From Bowdeniella nasicola (GTDB lineage Bacteria > Actinomycetota > Actinomycetes > Actinomycetales > Actinomycetaceae): a DNA stretch of 64,000 nucleotides. The notes beneath the pieces are model-generated. The model had not been told where the DNA came from. It made no database searches and saw only the letters and a list, made by a program, of their open reading frames with translations. The stretch lies in the NCBI RefSeq assembly GCF_900107735.1, contig NZ_FNQV01000002.1, forward strand, positions 1 to 64,000, given 5' to 3'. A program made the translations under genes and the position numbers. Below are positions 27,301-37,371 of the stretch, in pieces (position 1 is the first letter of the stretch; every line of letters starts with the position of its first letter).

Positions 27301-29067
27301 ATGAAAACCGCCGGACGCACCACCTATCAGGCCCCCTCCGCGATGCCCGTCGCGAAGTATCGGCCCTTCCTCGATGTCAATCCCGTCGACCTGCCGGATC
27401 GCACGTGGCCCACGCGCCGAATCACTCGCGCCCCACGCTGGCTGTCCACCGACCTGCGCGACGGTAACCAGGCCCTCATCGAACCGATGGACCCCGCCCG
27501 CAAACGAGCCATGTTCGACCTCCTAATCGCGATGGGCTACAAGGAGATCGAGATCGGCTTTCCGGCGGCATCCCAAACGGACTTCGATTTCGTTCGCCAG
27601 CTGATCGAGGATGAGGCGATCCCGGGTGACGTCGTCGTCTCGGCGCTCACGCAGTCGCGCGAGGACCTCATCCACCGCACCATCGACGCGCTCGTCGGGG
27701 CGCCACGCGCGAACGTCCACCTGTACAACGCCACGGCCCCCGTCTTCCGCGACGTCGTCTTCCGCGCCGACCGTGACGCTACCAAGGAACTGGCCGTCTC
27801 GGGCACGCGCGAGGTCCTCGCGTACGCGGAGAAGATCTTCGACGACGACACGGTCTTCGGCTACCAGTACTCCCCGGAGATCTTCGTCGATACGGAACTC
27901 GATTTCGCGCTCGAGGTGTGCGAAGCCGTCATGGACGTCTGGCAGCCGAGCGCCGAGCGCGAGATCATCCTCAACCTGCCCGCGACGGTCGAGCGCTGCA
28001 CCCCGAATGTCTACGCCGATCAGATCGAGTACATGAGCCGGAACCTGTCGCGGCGGCAGTACATCGCTCTGTCGGTCCACCCGCACAATGATCGCGGCAC
28101 GGCAGTCGCGTCGGCCGAACTTGCCGTCATGGCGGGCGCCGATCGAGTCGAGGGCTGCCTGTTCGGGCAGGGGGAGCGGACCGGAAACGTCGATCTGCTC
28201 ACTCTGGGCATGAACCTCATGACGCAAGGCGTTGACCCGGAGATCGATTTTTCTGACGTCGATCACGTCCGCCGCGTCGTAGAACAGTGCACTCGGATGG
28301 ACGTCCATCCGCGCCACCCCTACGGCGGCGACCTTGTCTACACCGCATTTTCCGGTTCGCATCAGGACGCGATTGCCAAGGGCATGGTCCGCAGAGAAGC
28401 CGATATTGCCGCCGCCGGCGGCGATGAGAACGCCGTGGCCTGGAACGTGCCGTACTTGCCGGTCGATCCGCACGACCTTGGCCGCAACTACGAGGCGATC
28501 GTCCGCGTTAACTCGCAGTCCGGCAAGGGCGGGGTCGCATACCTCATGAGCTCGACGCGCCACCTCGAACTGCCGCGCCGCCTGCAGATCGAGCTCAGCC
28601 AGATCGTTCAGCGCCACTCCGAAGTCGGTGGCGGCGAGATCACCGCGGAATCGCTGTGGCAGATCTTCGCCGACGAGTACCTGCCCGCCAGCACGGCCGA
28701 GGGCCTGAAGCCATGGGGTCGGTTCTCCCTGCGCGGCACGACGGTGACGACCGCGGACGACGGCGAGCACGCCACGCTGACGGTCAACCTCACCGATCAC
28801 GGCGAGGATCGGGTCCTGGCCGCGACCGGTAACGGTCCGATCGACGCCTTTGTGAAGGCGCTCGGCCAGCTCGAGATCGACATTCACGTGCTGGACTTCG
28901 CTGAGCATGCCCTCTCGACGGGCGGCGACGCGACGGCGGCCGCCTACATCGAGGCCGAAGTCAATGGTCAGGTGCTGTGGGGAGTGGGGATCGATCCGTC
29001 GATCACGACTGCCTCCTTTAAGGCCATTATCTCGGCTGTCAACCGGGCAGTGCGAGACGCGTCCTGA
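27301..29067 (+). CDS. leuA: 2-isopropylmalate synthase
   Basis: A 588-aa enzyme that condenses acetyl-CoA with 2-ketoisovalerate in the first step of leucine synthesis. The catalytic TIM barrel contains DLRDGNQAL and the metal-binding SVHPHNDRGTA. The C-terminal LeuA dimerisation/allosteric domain (about 440-588), which binds leucine, is complete. This is the long actinobacterial form. ATG 27301 has AGGA 4 nt upstream. Expression is probably set by the leader peptide and hairpin just upstream, in addition to feedback inhibition. Confidence 0.96.
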   Translation: MKTAGRTTYQAPSAMPVAKYRPFLDVNPVDLPDRTWPTRRITRAPRWLSTDLRDGNQALIEPMDPARKRAMFDLLIAMGYKEIEIGFPAASQTDFDFVRQLIEDEAIPGDVVVSALTQSREDLIHRTIDALVGAPRANVHLYNATAPVFRDVVFRADRDATKELAVSGTREVLAYAEKIFDDDTVFGYQYSPEIFVDTELDFALEVCEAVMDVWQPSAEREIILNLPATVERCTPNVYADQIEYMSRNLSRRQYIALSVHPHNDRGTAVASAELAVMAGADRVEGCLFGQGERTGNVDLLTLGMNLMTQGVDPEIDFSDVDHVRRVVEQCTRMDVHPRHPYGGDLVYTAFSGSHQDAIAKGMVRREADIAAAGGDENAVAWNVPYLPVDPHDLGRNYEAIVRVNSQSGKGGVAYLMSSTRHLELPRRLQIELSQIVQRHSEVGGGEITAESLWQIFADEYLPASTAEGLKPWGRFSLRGTTVTTADDGEHATLTVNLTDHGEDRVLAATGNGPIDAFVKALGQLEIDIHVLDFAEHALSTGGDATAAAYIEAEVNGQVLWGVGIDPSITTASFKAIISAVNRAVRDAS

Positions 29068-29079
29068 GACAATGGCGAG

Positions 29080-29823
29080 GTGAAGACCTATCGTGACGAA
29101 GCCATCGTGCTGCGCACCCACAAGCTGGGTGAAGCCGATCGCATCCTCACGCTCCTGACCCGGCATCACGGCCAGAGCCGGGCCGTAGCCAAAGGCGTCC
29201 GCCGGACCTCTTCTCGCTTCGGCGGGCGCCTTGAGCCGTTCAACCACATCGATGTGCAGCTCTACCGTGGGCGCAACCTCGATACGGTGACGCAGGTTGA
29301 GTCGATCCATCCATATTCTGATGCGCTTGCCCGGGACTTCGACAAGTACACCCGGGCGGCCGTCATGGCTGAAACTGCCCTGAAACTCACCGATGACGAC
29401 GTGGACGCGGGCCCCCAGCAGTTCCTCCTCCTGCTTGGTGCGCTTCACGCATTAGCGACCGGCAGGATCAGCGGGCAGCTGGTGATGGATTCCTACCTCC
29501 TGCGCGCTTTTGCCGTTGCTGGCTGGGCGCCGTCGTTCTTTGATTGCGCGGTCTGTGGCGCCTCGGGACCGCATCGCTCCTTTCACGTCGGCGCCGGTGG
29601 CGCTGTGTGCGATACCTGTCGACCGCCCGGTTCTGCCTCTCCGGATCCCAAAGCGATGGAGCTTCTAGGCTCGCTGCTGTCCGGCGATTGGCAGGAAGCA
29701 GAAGATAGCTCAGCGCGGGTTCGGGGCGAAGCCTCGGGTCTCGTGGCAGCGTTCGTCCAGTGGAATATGGAGCGACGGCTGCGTTCACTGTCCCTGATTC
29801 GCCACTTTCCGGAAGGTTCCTAA
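29080..29823 (+). CDS. recO: DNA repair protein RecO
   Basis: A 247-aa mediator that loads RecA onto SSB-coated DNA. The N-terminal OB fold (YRDEAIVLRTHKLGEADRI) is followed by a helical domain and a zinc finger with CAVCG and CDTC. GTG 29080 lies 6 nt after GACAAT (29068-29073), suggesting a leaderless transcript separate from leuA. The next gene begins at the base after its stop. Confidence 0.93.
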   Translation: MKTYRDEAIVLRTHKLGEADRILTLLTRHHGQSRAVAKGVRRTSSRFGGRLEPFNHIDVQLYRGRNLDTVTQVESIHPYSDALARDFDKYTRAAVMAETALKLTDDDVDAGPQQFLLLLGALHALATGRISGQLVMDSYLLRAFAVAGWAPSFFDCAVCGASGPHRSFHVGAGGAVCDTCRPPGSASPDPKAMELLGSLLSGDWQEAEDSSARVRGEASGLVAAFVQWNMERRLRSLSLIRHFPEGS

Positions 29824-30600
29824 ATGGCTCCTGTTGCTCCTCCGCCGCACCCCAGTGGCGCTCAGCCACCGAGGGTTCCTACCGAACTCGTCCCGAAGCA
29901 TGTGGCGATTGTGATGGATGGAAACGGCCGGTGGGCAAATGCCCGAGGCCTGACACGTACCGAAGGGCACAAGGCAGGTGAAGCCGCACTACTCGATGTT
30001 GTGGCGGGAGCTATCGAGATCGGCATTACCCACATCTCCGCCTATGCGTTCTCAACTGAGAACTGGAAGCGCTCACCGGCCGAGGTTCGGTTCCTCATGG
30101 GTTTTAACCGCGACGTCCTGCGCCGCCGGCGCGATACGATGAATTCCTGGGGGGTCCGGGTTCGTTGGGCGGGGCGGCGGCCTCGGTTATGGAAATCGGT
30201 TATCGATGAGCTGATTACGGCCGAGGAACTGACCGAGAACAACGACGTATGTACCCTCACGATGTGCGTGAACTACGGTGGCAAATCAGAGATTACCGAT
30301 GCCGTCCGAGCCATTGCGGCTGATGTGGCTGCTGGTCGAATCCAGCCAAAGGGAATTTCCGAGAAGACCATCGAAAAGTACCTCTACGTGCCGGAGCTTC
30401 CCCCGGTTGACATGTTCATGCGAACCGGGGGAGAGCAGCGGACGTCGAACTTTTTGACCTGGCAATCGCAGTATGCCGAGATGGTCTTTCTGGACGAACC
30501 ATGGCCGGAGGTGGACCGCCGGTCACTGTGGCGAGCAGTAGAGATCTATGCCCGCCGGGATCGCCGCTACGGTGCAGCAATTGACGCCATTTCCACCTAG
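29824..30600 (+). CDS. uppS: Isoprenyl transferase (undecaprenyl diphosphate synthase type)
   Basis: A 258-aa cis-prenyltransferase making the lipid carrier for cell-wall synthesis. The catalytic Asp32 is in [23 protein letters not shown] and [16 protein letters not shown] are the other conserved blocks. The last one reads TGGEQR where RxSGExR-type sequences are usual, a mild variation. It directly follows recO, a conserved actinobacterial pair, and shares CTAG 30597-30600 with the convergent HNH gene. Confidence 0.94.
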   Translation: MAPVAPPPHPSGAQPPRVPTELVPKHVAIVMDGNGRWANARGLTRTEGHKAGEAALLDVVAGAIEIGITHISAYAFSTENWKRSPAEVRFLMGFNRDVLRRRRDTMNSWGVRVRWAGRRPRLWKSVIDELITAEELTENNDVCTLTMCVNYGGKSEITDAVRAIAADVAAGRIQPKGISEKTIEKYLYVPELPPVDMFMRTGGEQRTSNFLTWQSQYAEMVFLDEPWPEVDRRSLWRAVEIYARRDRRYGAAIDAIST

Positions 30601-32204
30601 AACGGTGGCGGATCTTCGTCATCTGGAGGGCTATATCGTCGGCGGAATGGGCGCCGCGGAGATTCCACAGAACGGGCTGAACCGATCTGCCACACGCGGG
30701 TTCCATCGGAATACACCGTGACAAGTCTGGCGAGTTTGCGGGTCTTCAAGCTGTGACAACGGTGGCAGAGCAGCATGAGATTGCGCACCGAGGTGGGTCC
30801 GCCGTCTTGCCACTCGATGACGTGGTCCATTTCGAATCGACCCGTCGGACGGCCGCAGCGCGGGCCCTGGCAAAAGCGGTCCCGCCGCTTGACTGCGGTT
30901 TCAATTGCGGCCGGCGGGCGGTACCGCTCGCGGCCGATATCAAGTGGTTGACCGGTGAGGGTGTCGGTCACGATACGCTGCCACGTTCCGCCGGCGGAGA
31001 GCAGGATTGCCAACGCGGGCGGGATAGCGCCGTAGCCTTCGAGCCACGCGCTTTCGATGCGACCGCAGGGCGAGGCGGACGCCTCAGCGTCCTCGCGCTC
31101 GATGGGAGCCGGTGCGGGATACTGCGGGACGCTCGCCCCTGGTCCATACACCACGTCGTTGATCGTCACAGGCCCAAGGATGACGTGCTCAAGATCGTCC
31201 AGGACCTTAATCTCGCCTTCGTCCATGCTCACGTCGTCGCCCAGGACGCCATCGGCTGAATTCGGGTGCGGATCCCAATCGGGATTGGCACGTGCGAGCA
31301 CCTCGAAGGGGATCGTGACAGAGATCTTCATCGGCGGGATGACAAAGGGCTCACCGCAGGTGGTCTCGGTCGCGAATCCTTCCGACATGACCTTGACCAT
31401 GATCTCTGCGAGGAGATCAGCGCGCAGCTGGGGATACGTCCGGCAGTCTCCGTTGCGGATCGCGCTGTGCGCGAGCTCGTTCAGGACGGAGTCCAATGCG
31501 AGTGCCTGTTCGGCAGGCATATTGATCCAGAACTTCGCCATCCCGTTAGCTGTTTTCACCGGCCGGGAGACGCAGCGCTTCTCCGAAGCCCGAACGTGAG
31601 CCTTGTCCTCTTCGTCGGGCGCAATCTCGATCAGGAGGTCGGATACTTCCTTCGCAGCGGCGTTGGGAGAAAGCGTCGCCAAGCGGGGCGCGAGGGCGGC
31701 GTCGACCGCAAGGCAGACCTGGGCAGCAGAGTTACTGAGTTTCGAGGTGACGGCTCGGATAACTGACAGGGAGACCAAACCCTGATCGAACTGGTCGGAG
31801 CATAGCGGCAGAGTCTGCAAGATGGAGCCCACGTCGCGCAACTGGCGGACCTTGTATGTCGACATGCCCGTTTCCGCTGCGATGACCTCGGGCGTGGCAT
31901 CGACGACGCCAAAGCGATCCTTGTGAACGAAGGTGGGCTTTTCGAAGACTTGAAAGATGTGCCGCACGATCTGGGCATCGGCCCGATTCGAAACCTTGAT
32001 GCACTCGTTGAGACACTGCAGGTTCGTGGGAGTGCTCGTGTGGACATAGGGAAAACTCGTCGCCAATTCGATGGCGGGGGACAGGGCAGAAAACGCTACT
32101 CGGTAAGCGCTCGCACAAGCGGCTCCGAGTTGCTCATCGAGCACCGCGACCGCTTGCGGGGCGGAATGTCCCGACTGCGGCTCTGATTCGGTGTTGTCTG
32201 CCAT
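30597..32204 (-). CDS. DUF222 / HNH endonuclease family protein (13E12-like)
   Basis: A 535-aa protein with an N-terminal DUF222 region (about 40-330) and a C-terminal HNH nuclease (about 440-500): [18 protein letters not shown], then [11 protein letters not shown]. The two Cys pairs and the His-Asn-His set are present. This family (13E12 repeat proteins) occurs in multiple copies in many actinobacteria and is often linked to repeats, but its activity is poorly known. It is intact, with no flanking repeats visible here. The residues between 295 and 390 are acidic and low in conservation. Confidence 0.88.
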   Translation of the reverse strand: MADNTESEPQSGHSAPQAVAVLDEQLGAACASAYRVAFSALSPAIELATSFPYVHTSTPTNLQCLNECIKVSNRADAQIVRHIFQVFEKPTFVHKDRFGVVDATPEVIAAETGMSTYKVRQLRDVGSILQTLPLCSDQFDQGLVSLSVIRAVTSKLSNSAAQVCLAVDAALAPRLATLSPNAAAKEVSDLLIEIAPDEEDKAHVRASEKRCVSRPVKTANGMAKFWINMPAEQALALDSVLNELAHSAIRNGDCRTYPQLRADLLAEIMVKVMSEGFATETTCGEPFVIPPMKISVTIPFEVLARANPDWDPHPNSADGVLGDDVSMDEGEIKVLDDLEHVILGPVTINDVVYGPGASVPQYPAPAPIEREDAEASASPCGRIESAWLEGYGAIPPALAILLSAGGTWQRIVTDTLTGQPLDIGRERYRPPAAIETAVKRRDRFCQGPRCGRPTGRFEMDHVIEWQDGGPTSVRNLMLLCHRCHSLKTRKLARLVTVYSDGTRVWQIGSARSVESPRRPFRRRYSPPDDEDPPPF

Positions 32205-32313
32205 AACGTCATCACATCATCGACCACTGACACGCTTGTTCGAATGCGGCGGATTCTCGGGTGCCGTTCGCTCTCAGCGAACTAAAGTCGCGTGATTGCG
32301 GGCAAAAGCAGCG

Positions 32314-32814
32314 CTACAGCTCGACTGAGTTCTTACGGGAGCGCAGGAGCCGGGAGACGATCATGGCCAGGGCAAAGATTACGAGCAGCGCCGCTAGCGT
32401 CCACCACGATCCGGCCACGGCATTGATGGCGGCGACCCACACCGCGAGGAGGCCGAGGCCGTAGAGCAGTGCCCACATGAGGCAGCCGGGCAGCATAGCG
32501 AGCGTGTAACGGCGCCATCGCATGCGCACGAGTCCGGCCGCAGCGTTGACGGCGGTTTGGAAGCCCACGGTGAGAAACGAGACGGGGATAATGACTAGTC
32601 CCCAGCGCTCCAGTGCGCGCTTGCCACGTTCTGGTCCGGGCCCCGTAAACCATGCGGCGATCTTGGCGATGAGAGGACGTTCGCTGTGGGAGCGCATGGC
32701 GCCTGCGGCAACCGCGCGCGCCAACCAATAGGTGCCTTGGGCGCGACAAAAGACGACGACGAAGAGGAATGCGACGACGAGCCAGATTGGCCCATCCTTT
32801 ATCAGCTCAGGCAC
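32314..32814 (-). CDS. VTT/DedA-like membrane protein
   Basis: A 166-aa protein with about four hydrophobic segments (9-30, 70-100, 106-128, 135-157). FLTVGFQTAVNAAAGLVRMRW and YTLAMLPGCLMWALLYG resemble the VTT/DedA core, which includes flippases for lipid carriers. It is shorter than classical DedA (about 200 aa). It lies 14 bp after zur on the same strand and may be the last gene of the zinc operon by read-through. A role in zinc is not indicated. Confidence 0.7.
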   Translation of the reverse strand: MPELIKDGPIWLVVAFLFVVVFCRAQGTYWLARAVAAGAMRSHSERPLIAKIAAWFTGPGPERGKRALERWGLVIIPVSFLTVGFQTAVNAAAGLVRMRWRRYTLAMLPGCLMWALLYGLGLLAVWVAAINAVAGSWWTLAALLVIFALAMIVSRLLRSRKNSVEL

Positions 32815-32828
32815 GGAGACGATCGACC

Positions 32829-33212
32829 TTATTCAGCTGCGCAGTTCGCGCACAGGCCAAACAGCTCAAGGGTGTGATCGACCTCGACGAAACCATGCTC
32901 CCGAGCGATCTTCTTCGCCCAGTCCTCAACCTCCAGCCCGGCAAGCTCCTCCGTCGTGCCGCAATTGCGGCAGACGAGATGGTGGTGGTGCCCGGTCCGC
33001 TTACACATGCGGTAAACGTTCTCGTCTTCGATCCGCAGCACGTCGACGATGCCCGAATCCGCGAGTGACTGCAGGGTGCGATAGACCGTTGCGAGGCCGA
33101 CCGCGTCGCCGCGCTCTTTGAGGTCGTCATGCAACTGTTGTGCTGAGCGGAAGTCGTCGAGGCTCTCCATGAGCGACGTCACGGCAATCCGCTGCCGGGT
33201 CATGCGTTGCAT
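32829..33212 (-). CDS. zur: Fur family regulator, probably Zur
   Basis: A 127-aa metal-responsive repressor. The winged helix includes SAQQLHDDLKERGDAVGLAT and VYRTLQSLADSGIV. Metal sites follow: HHHHLVCRNCG and a C-terminal CANC. Fur, Zur and PerR share this fold; the zinc transporter operon and the Zur-like box at znuA point to Zur. ATG 33212 has GAGGA 8 nt upstream. The gene overlaps znuB by 13 bp, so the repressor is made from the operon it likely controls. Confidence 0.88.
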   Translation of the reverse strand: MQRMTRQRIAVTSLMESLDDFRSAQQLHDDLKERGDAVGLATVYRTLQSLADSGIVDVLRIEDENVYRMCKRTGHHHHLVCRNCGTTEELAGLEVEDWAKKIAREHGFVEVDHTLELFGLCANCAAE

Positions 33213-34114
33213 GTCTCCTGTCCTCCGAATTCCGAGTCCGCGTCATCTTCGTGCTTGTGGTGCGGTTCCACCCGATGAAACAGGGGCCGCACCATCGAGA
33301 CTACCCCGTAAATCGCGATCGCGAGTACGACGATTGTGGAACCTGCGCTGTAGGGCTTGACGTAGGTGATCGTCAAGCCAGCAACGGCGACGGCGGCACC
33401 GATAGCCATCGCGACATGCATGGTGCCCGCGAACGAACGGCACACCAGCTGGGCGATGGCGACCGGAACAATCATGATGGCTGAGACCAATAAAACGCCG
33501 ACGACCCGCATCGCCACGGAGACGGTCAGGGCCGCGACGATGGCAATCAGGATATTAAGGAAGCGCACGGGCAGGCCGGTCGCGCGCGCGAAGTCCTCGT
33601 CGTAGGACAGCGAAAAGAGTGCCGGGCGAAGGCCCAGTCCCACGGCGATGATGAGAGCGGCGAGGATGACGGTCCAGGTGAGGTCGGCGCTCGTGACCGT
33701 CGCGATGGAGCCAAAGAGGTAGGCCGTGAGGTTCGCGGAGGTGCCGCCCGCCATGGAGATGAGCAGGACGCCGCCGGCGATACCGCCATAAAACAGGAGT
33801 GCGAGGGCGACGTCGCCGGAGGTGCGGCCGCGCGATCGGACGACCTCGATCATGACCGAGCCGACGATGGAGGCGGCGACCGCGCCGGGGATCGCCCACT
33901 GGTCCTGATTGGCGGCGCCAGCCCAGGCGGCAGCGAGCCAGCCGAGGGCGACGCCGGTCAGCGCGACGTGCCCGATGCCGTCGCCTAGCAGCGCGAGGCG
34001 ACGTTGCACGAGGTAGGTGCCGATGATGGGGGCGGAAATCCCGACGAGGAGCGCGGCAAGGAGGCCACGCACCATGAGGGGCGAGGAGAGCATGTCAGAC
34101 AGGATGGCGATCAT
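33200..34114 (-). CDS. znuB: Zinc ABC transporter, permease
   Basis: A 304-aa ABC-3 family permease with about eight transmembrane helices. GDGIGHVALTGVALG and SYDEDFARATGLPVRFLN are family signatures. The C-terminal cytoplasmic tail after the last helix is rich in His and acidic residues (HRVEPHHKHEDDADSEF), which is unusual and may bind zinc. It lies 3 bp after znuC and overlaps zur. Confidence 0.92.
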   Translation of the reverse strand: MIAILSDMLSSPLMVRGLLAALLVGISAPIIGTYLVQRRLALLGDGIGHVALTGVALGWLAAAWAGAANQDQWAIPGAVAASIVGSVMIEVVRSRGRTSGDVALALLFYGGIAGGVLLISMAGGTSANLTAYLFGSIATVTSADLTWTVILAALIIAVGLGLRPALFSLSYDEDFARATGLPVRFLNILIAIVAALTVSVAMRVVGVLLVSAIMIVPVAIAQLVCRSFAGTMHVAMAIGAAVAVAGLTITYVKPYSAGSTIVVLAIAIYGVVSMVRPLFHRVEPHHKHEDDADSEFGGQETCNA

Positions 34115-34117
34115 GGT

Positions 34118-34900
34118 CTAGCCCCAGGAAAGATCGGGAGCGAGCGCCGGGGGAGCGTCATCGCCGTGCGGGTGGTGCTGGTGGACGTGGTCGGGATGGG
34201 CGTGATGGCCATGCGGCTCGGGCGGAGCGCCGTCATGCGCGATGGATCCCTGGGCGAGCACGATCGAGCGGTCAAGGAAGCCCTCAAAGGGCCCGAGCTC
34301 ATGCAGAACGACGATGATCGTCGTGCCCTCATCGTGGAGCTCGTGTAGCGCGTTGAGCAGCAGCTCTTGAGAGTGGCGGTCGATTCCGGCCAGGGGCTCG
34401 TCGAGCACGATCAACTCGGGGCGGCGAACGAGGGCGCGGGCAATGAGGGTGCGCTGGATCTGGCCGCCGGAAAACACGCGGATCGGATCGTTAGCGCGTT
34501 CGGCGAGATTGACCTTTTCCAGGGCCTCCATAGCGGTGGCTTTCGCGCCGCGGCGCGGGCGCAATCGCCAGTTGCCGATCAGTCCCGACATGACGACTTC
34601 CAGCGCCGTCGTTGGGGTTTCACCAATGGCGGCAGCGCGCTGCGGGACGTAGCCGATACGGTCGAAGGGAATCTTGGCGGGCTGCGAAATGGGCTCGCCA
34701 AAGAGGTAGATCTCGCCGCGTGTCACGGGCGCGAGGCCGAGGGCGGCTTTCATGAGGGTCGACTTTCCGGACCCGTTAGCGCCAAGGACCGCCACGACCT
34801 CCCCACGCGTCACCGTGGCGGTGACGTCGTGCAGGATCGTGGCGGGACCGTAGGCGACGCTCAGGTCGTCGAAAAAAAGTACTGGGGCAGGATCACGCAT
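34118..34900 (-). CDS. znuC: Zinc ABC transporter, ATP-binding protein
   Basis: A 260-aa ATPase: Walker A GANGSGKS (40-47), Q-loop GYVPQR, signature FSGGQIQR (143-150), Walker B LIVLDEP and switch His200. After the ATPase core, residues 230-245 hold nine histidines, an added segment that may sense or bind zinc. Its start overlaps the znuA stop, and znuB follows after 3 bp. Confidence 0.93.
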   Translation of the reverse strand: MRDPAPVLFFDDLSVAYGPATILHDVTATVTRGEVVAVLGANGSGKSTLMKAALGLAPVTRGEIYLFGEPISQPAKIPFDRIGYVPQRAAAIGETPTTALEVVMSGLIGNWRLRPRRGAKATAMEALEKVNLAERANDPIRVFSGGQIQRTLIARALVRRPELIVLDEPLAGIDRHSQELLLNALHELHDEGTTIIVVLHELGPFEGFLDRSIVLAQGSIAHDGAPPEPHGHHAHPDHVHQHHPHGDDAPPALAPDLSWG

Positions 34901-35826
34901 TAGTTACACTCTAGGGCAGAGCGCAGCGCCTCCAGATTTTCCTTCATGACGGCGACGTAGTCCTTGGAGTCATCGGCTTGGTTCTCAAGGGGGTCAAGGA
35001 CGGCGGTTTTCGCGCCGGTTTCCTTCGCGAACGTCTCGGCTGCCTTCGGATTGATGAGGCTCTCGGTAAAGACCGTGGTGACGTGCTTCTCAGCCATGAG
35101 CTTCTTGATGGCCGCGAGGGTTGCGGGGGACGGCTCCGATTCCGGGTCGATCCCGGAGAGGCCGACCTGCTGAATGTGCGCGTCCGAAACGAGGTAGCCA
35201 TAGGCCTCGTGCGCGACGACGATCGTGTCCTTCTCGCACGTCTTTAGGCCCTGGGAGATGGAGTCTTTCAGCTCGCGCAGGCTCTCGGCGACGGTTTTCG
35301 CGTTTGCTTCGTAGTCGGCGGCGTTGTCCGGGTCAATCGCGCTCAACGTCGCGGCAATTTTCGGTGCGACGTCGGCCATGCGAGCAGGGTCGAGCCAGAA
35401 GTGCGGGTCGAGGTTGCCATGGGCGTGGTCGTGGTCGTCACCGTGGTCATGGTCACCGTGGTCGTGGTCGGCCGCGACAAGGTTGGCATCCTTGGCGGCG
35501 TCATAGGCGTAGTCCGGCTTGACCTCGGTAATCGCCTTGTCGACCGAGGGCTGGAAACCGGAAAGGTAAATGACAGCGTCGGCCTTGCCGATGGTAGAGA
35601 CCTGCGCGGGAGCGAGTTCGAGGTCGTGGGGCTCTGCCCCCTTCGGGGTCAGCGAGGAGACGTCAATGTGATCCTTGCCGATCTGCTCCGTCAGGTACTG
35701 CAGCGGGTAGAAGGATGCGAGGACCTGCGGCTTGCCATCGGCTTTCGGGGTATCGCTCGAGCCACCGGACGAGCAGGCCGCCAGCGCTAGGGCAGCAAGG
35801 GAGAACATGGCAACTAACTTTCGCAT
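34900..35826 (-). CDS. znuA: Zinc ABC transporter, substrate-binding lipoprotein
   Basis: A 308-aa cluster A-I binding protein. The lipobox LALAAC places the lipidated Cys at residue 18. A His/Asp loop ([18 protein letters not shown], about 120-137) is typical of zinc rather than manganese binding proteins. Other features are [19 protein letters not shown] and [13 protein letters not shown] 35826 was chosen because a promoter ends 7 nt upstream and the signal peptide then starts MRKLVAMF; 12 extra upstream codons are possible but lie in the promoter. Confidence 0.93.
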   Translation of the reverse strand: MRKLVAMFSLAALALAACSSGGSSDTPKADGKPQVLASFYPLQYLTEQIGKDHIDVSSLTPKGAEPHDLELAPAQVSTIGKADAVIYLSGFQPSVDKAITEVKPDYAYDAAKDANLVAADHDHGDHDHGDDHDHAHGNLDPHFWLDPARMADVAPKIAATLSAIDPDNAADYEANAKTVAESLRELKDSISQGLKTCEKDTIVVAHEAYGYLVSDAHIQQVGLSGIDPESEPSPATLAAIKKLMAEKHVTTVFTESLINPKAAETFAKETGAKTAVLDPLENQADDSKDYVAVMKENLEALRSALECN

Positions 35827-35862
35827 GATAATGATTCTCATCGTGGATGGGGTGAGAGTCAA
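35826..35862 (-). promoter_or_regulatory. znuA promoter with overlapping Zur box
   Basis: On the minus strand, TTGACT (complement of 35857-35862), 17 nt, then GAGAAT (complement of 35834-35839) and 7 nt lead to the ATG. A 15-bp near-palindrome TGATAATGATTCTCA (35826-35840) covers the -10 box and reaches the start codon. It fits the Zur/Fur-type pattern TGAnAATnATTnTCA. Bound repressor would block RNA polymerase. Confidence 0.75.
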
Positions 35863-35926
35863 GTCCGGCTCCCATGTCCTTGCTCACCTGCGCGGGGTGG
35901 TTGCCGGTTTCGGGGAGAATGTCGGT

Positions 35927-35977
35927 ACCCTAAAGCTGAAGTGCACCAGCCAGGTGTGCAGCCCCTAACTCAGGAGA
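35927..35977 (+). promoter_or_regulatory. glyS -10 box and ribosome site
   Basis: TACCCT at 35927-35932 is a likely -10 box. AGGAGA at 35972-35977 is the ribosome site for GTG 35983. A small inverted repeat (TGCACC...GGTGTGCA) lies between them. No T-box features are seen. Confidence 0.4.
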
Positions 35978-35982
35978 ACAAC

Positions 35983-37371
35983 GTGGCTAAGGCTCCATCC
36001 CGTCTCGATTCCGTCATCAACCTCGCCAAGCGACGCGGTTTTGTCTACCCGTGCGGTGAGATCTATGGCGGTACCCGCTCTGCGTGGGATTACGGACCGC
36101 TCGGCGTCGAGCTGAAGGAAAATCTCAAGCGCCAATGGTGGAACGCCATCGTTCGCTCCCGCGAAGACGTCGTCGGGATTGATTCCTCGATCATTTTGCC
36201 GACGGCGGTGTGGCAGGCCTCCGGGCACGTCGAGGCCTTCACCGATCCGCTCGTAGAATCGCTCTACACCCACAAGCGCTACCGCGCAGACCACCTGCTC
36301 GAAGAGTACGAAGAGAAGCACGGCCACGCCCCGGAAAATGGGCTCGCCGACATTAACGACCCGGTGACGGGCCAGCCCGGCAAGTGGACCGAGCCGCGCG
36401 CGTTCTCGGGCCTCATGAAGACCTACCTGGGCGCCGTCGACGATGAGACCGGACTGCACTATCTGCGTCCCGAAACCGCCCAGGGGATCTTCATCAACTT
36501 CGCCAACGTTGCCGCGTCGGCGCGGATGAAGGTGCCGTTCGGTATCGCCAACATCGGTAAGTCGTTCAGGAACGAGATCACCCCCGGTAACTTCATCTTC
36601 CGCACGCGTGAGTTCGAGCAGATGGAGATGGAATTCTTCGTCAAGCCCGGCACCGACGAAGAGTGGCACGAATACTGGATTGAGCAGCGCATCAACTGGT
36701 ACACCGACCTCGGCATCAAGCGCGAGAATCTGCGGCTATATGAGCACCCCAAGGAGAAGCTCTCCCACTACTCCAAGCGCACCGTCGATATCGAATACAC
36801 CTTCGGTTTTGCCGGGAGCAAATGGGGCGAGCTGGAGGGCATCGCCAACCGGACCGACTACGACCTGAAGACGCATCAGGAGGCATCGGGCCAGAACCTC
36901 AGCTACTTCGAGCAGGCCACCGGCGAGCGCTTCATTCCCTACGTCATCGAGCCCGCGGCGGGCCTGACCCGCTCGCTCATGGCCTTCCTCGTGGAGGCCT
37001 ACGAGGAGGACGAGGCTCCCAACACCAAGGGCGGCGTCGACAAGCGCACCGTGCTGCGCCTGGATCATCGCCTGGCGCCGGTCAAGGTGGCCGTGCTGCC
37101 GCTGTCTCGCAAGCCGGAGCTCGCGCCGCTGTCGAAGCAGATCGCAGCGGATCTTCGCAGCGCGTGGAACATCGAGTTCGACGATGCGGGGGCCGTGGGC
37201 CGACGCTACCGCCGCCAGGACGAGATCGGTACGCCATATTGCGTGACGATCGACTTCGACTCGCTCGAGGATAATGCCGTGACCGTACGCGATCGCGACT
37301 CGATGGCACAGGAGCGCGTCGGCGTCGATCACCTGAAGGGTTACCTCGCGGCCAAGCTCGTCGGCTGCTAA
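35983..37371 (+). CDS. glyS: Glycyl-tRNA synthetase (single-chain type)
   Basis: A 462-aa class II synthetase of the homodimeric type, as in other actinobacteria, not the alpha/beta type. Conserved blocks include [50 protein letters not shown] (motif 2) and [15 protein letters not shown] (motif 3). The C-terminal anticodon-binding domain follows. GTG 35983 has a clear ribosome site. A 14-codon upstream extension is not conserved-looking. It shares its last base with the next gene. Confidence 0.96.
   Translation: MAKAPSRLDSVINLAKRRGFVYPCGEIYGGTRSAWDYGPLGVELKENLKRQWWNAIVRSREDVVGIDSSIILPTAVWQASGHVEAFTDPLVESLYTHKRYRADHLLEEYEEKHGHAPENGLADINDPVTGQPGKWTEPRAFSGLMKTYLGAVDDETGLHYLRPETAQGIFINFANVAASARMKVPFGIANIGKSFRNEITPGNFIFRTREFEQMEMEFFVKPGTDEEWHEYWIEQRINWYTDLGIKRENLRLYEHPKEKLSHYSKRTVDIEYTFGFAGSKWGELEGIANRTDYDLKTHQEASGQNLSYFEQATGERFIPYVIEPAAGLTRSLMAFLVEAYEEDEAPNTKGGVDKRTVLRLDHRLAPVKVAVLPLSRKPELAPLSKQIAADLRSAWNIEFDDAGAVGRRYRRQDEIGTPYCVTIDFDSLEDNAVTVRDRDSMAQERVGVDHLKGYLAAKLVGC

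Noticed and set aside
27523-29448. 641-aa open frame antisense to leuA and recO
   Set aside because: Low-complexity, Arg/Asp/Val-rich composition and full overlap with two confident genes.
35863-35982. T-box riboswitch before glyS
   Set aside because: The leader after the -10 box is only about 45 nt and has no T-box sequence or specifier stem.
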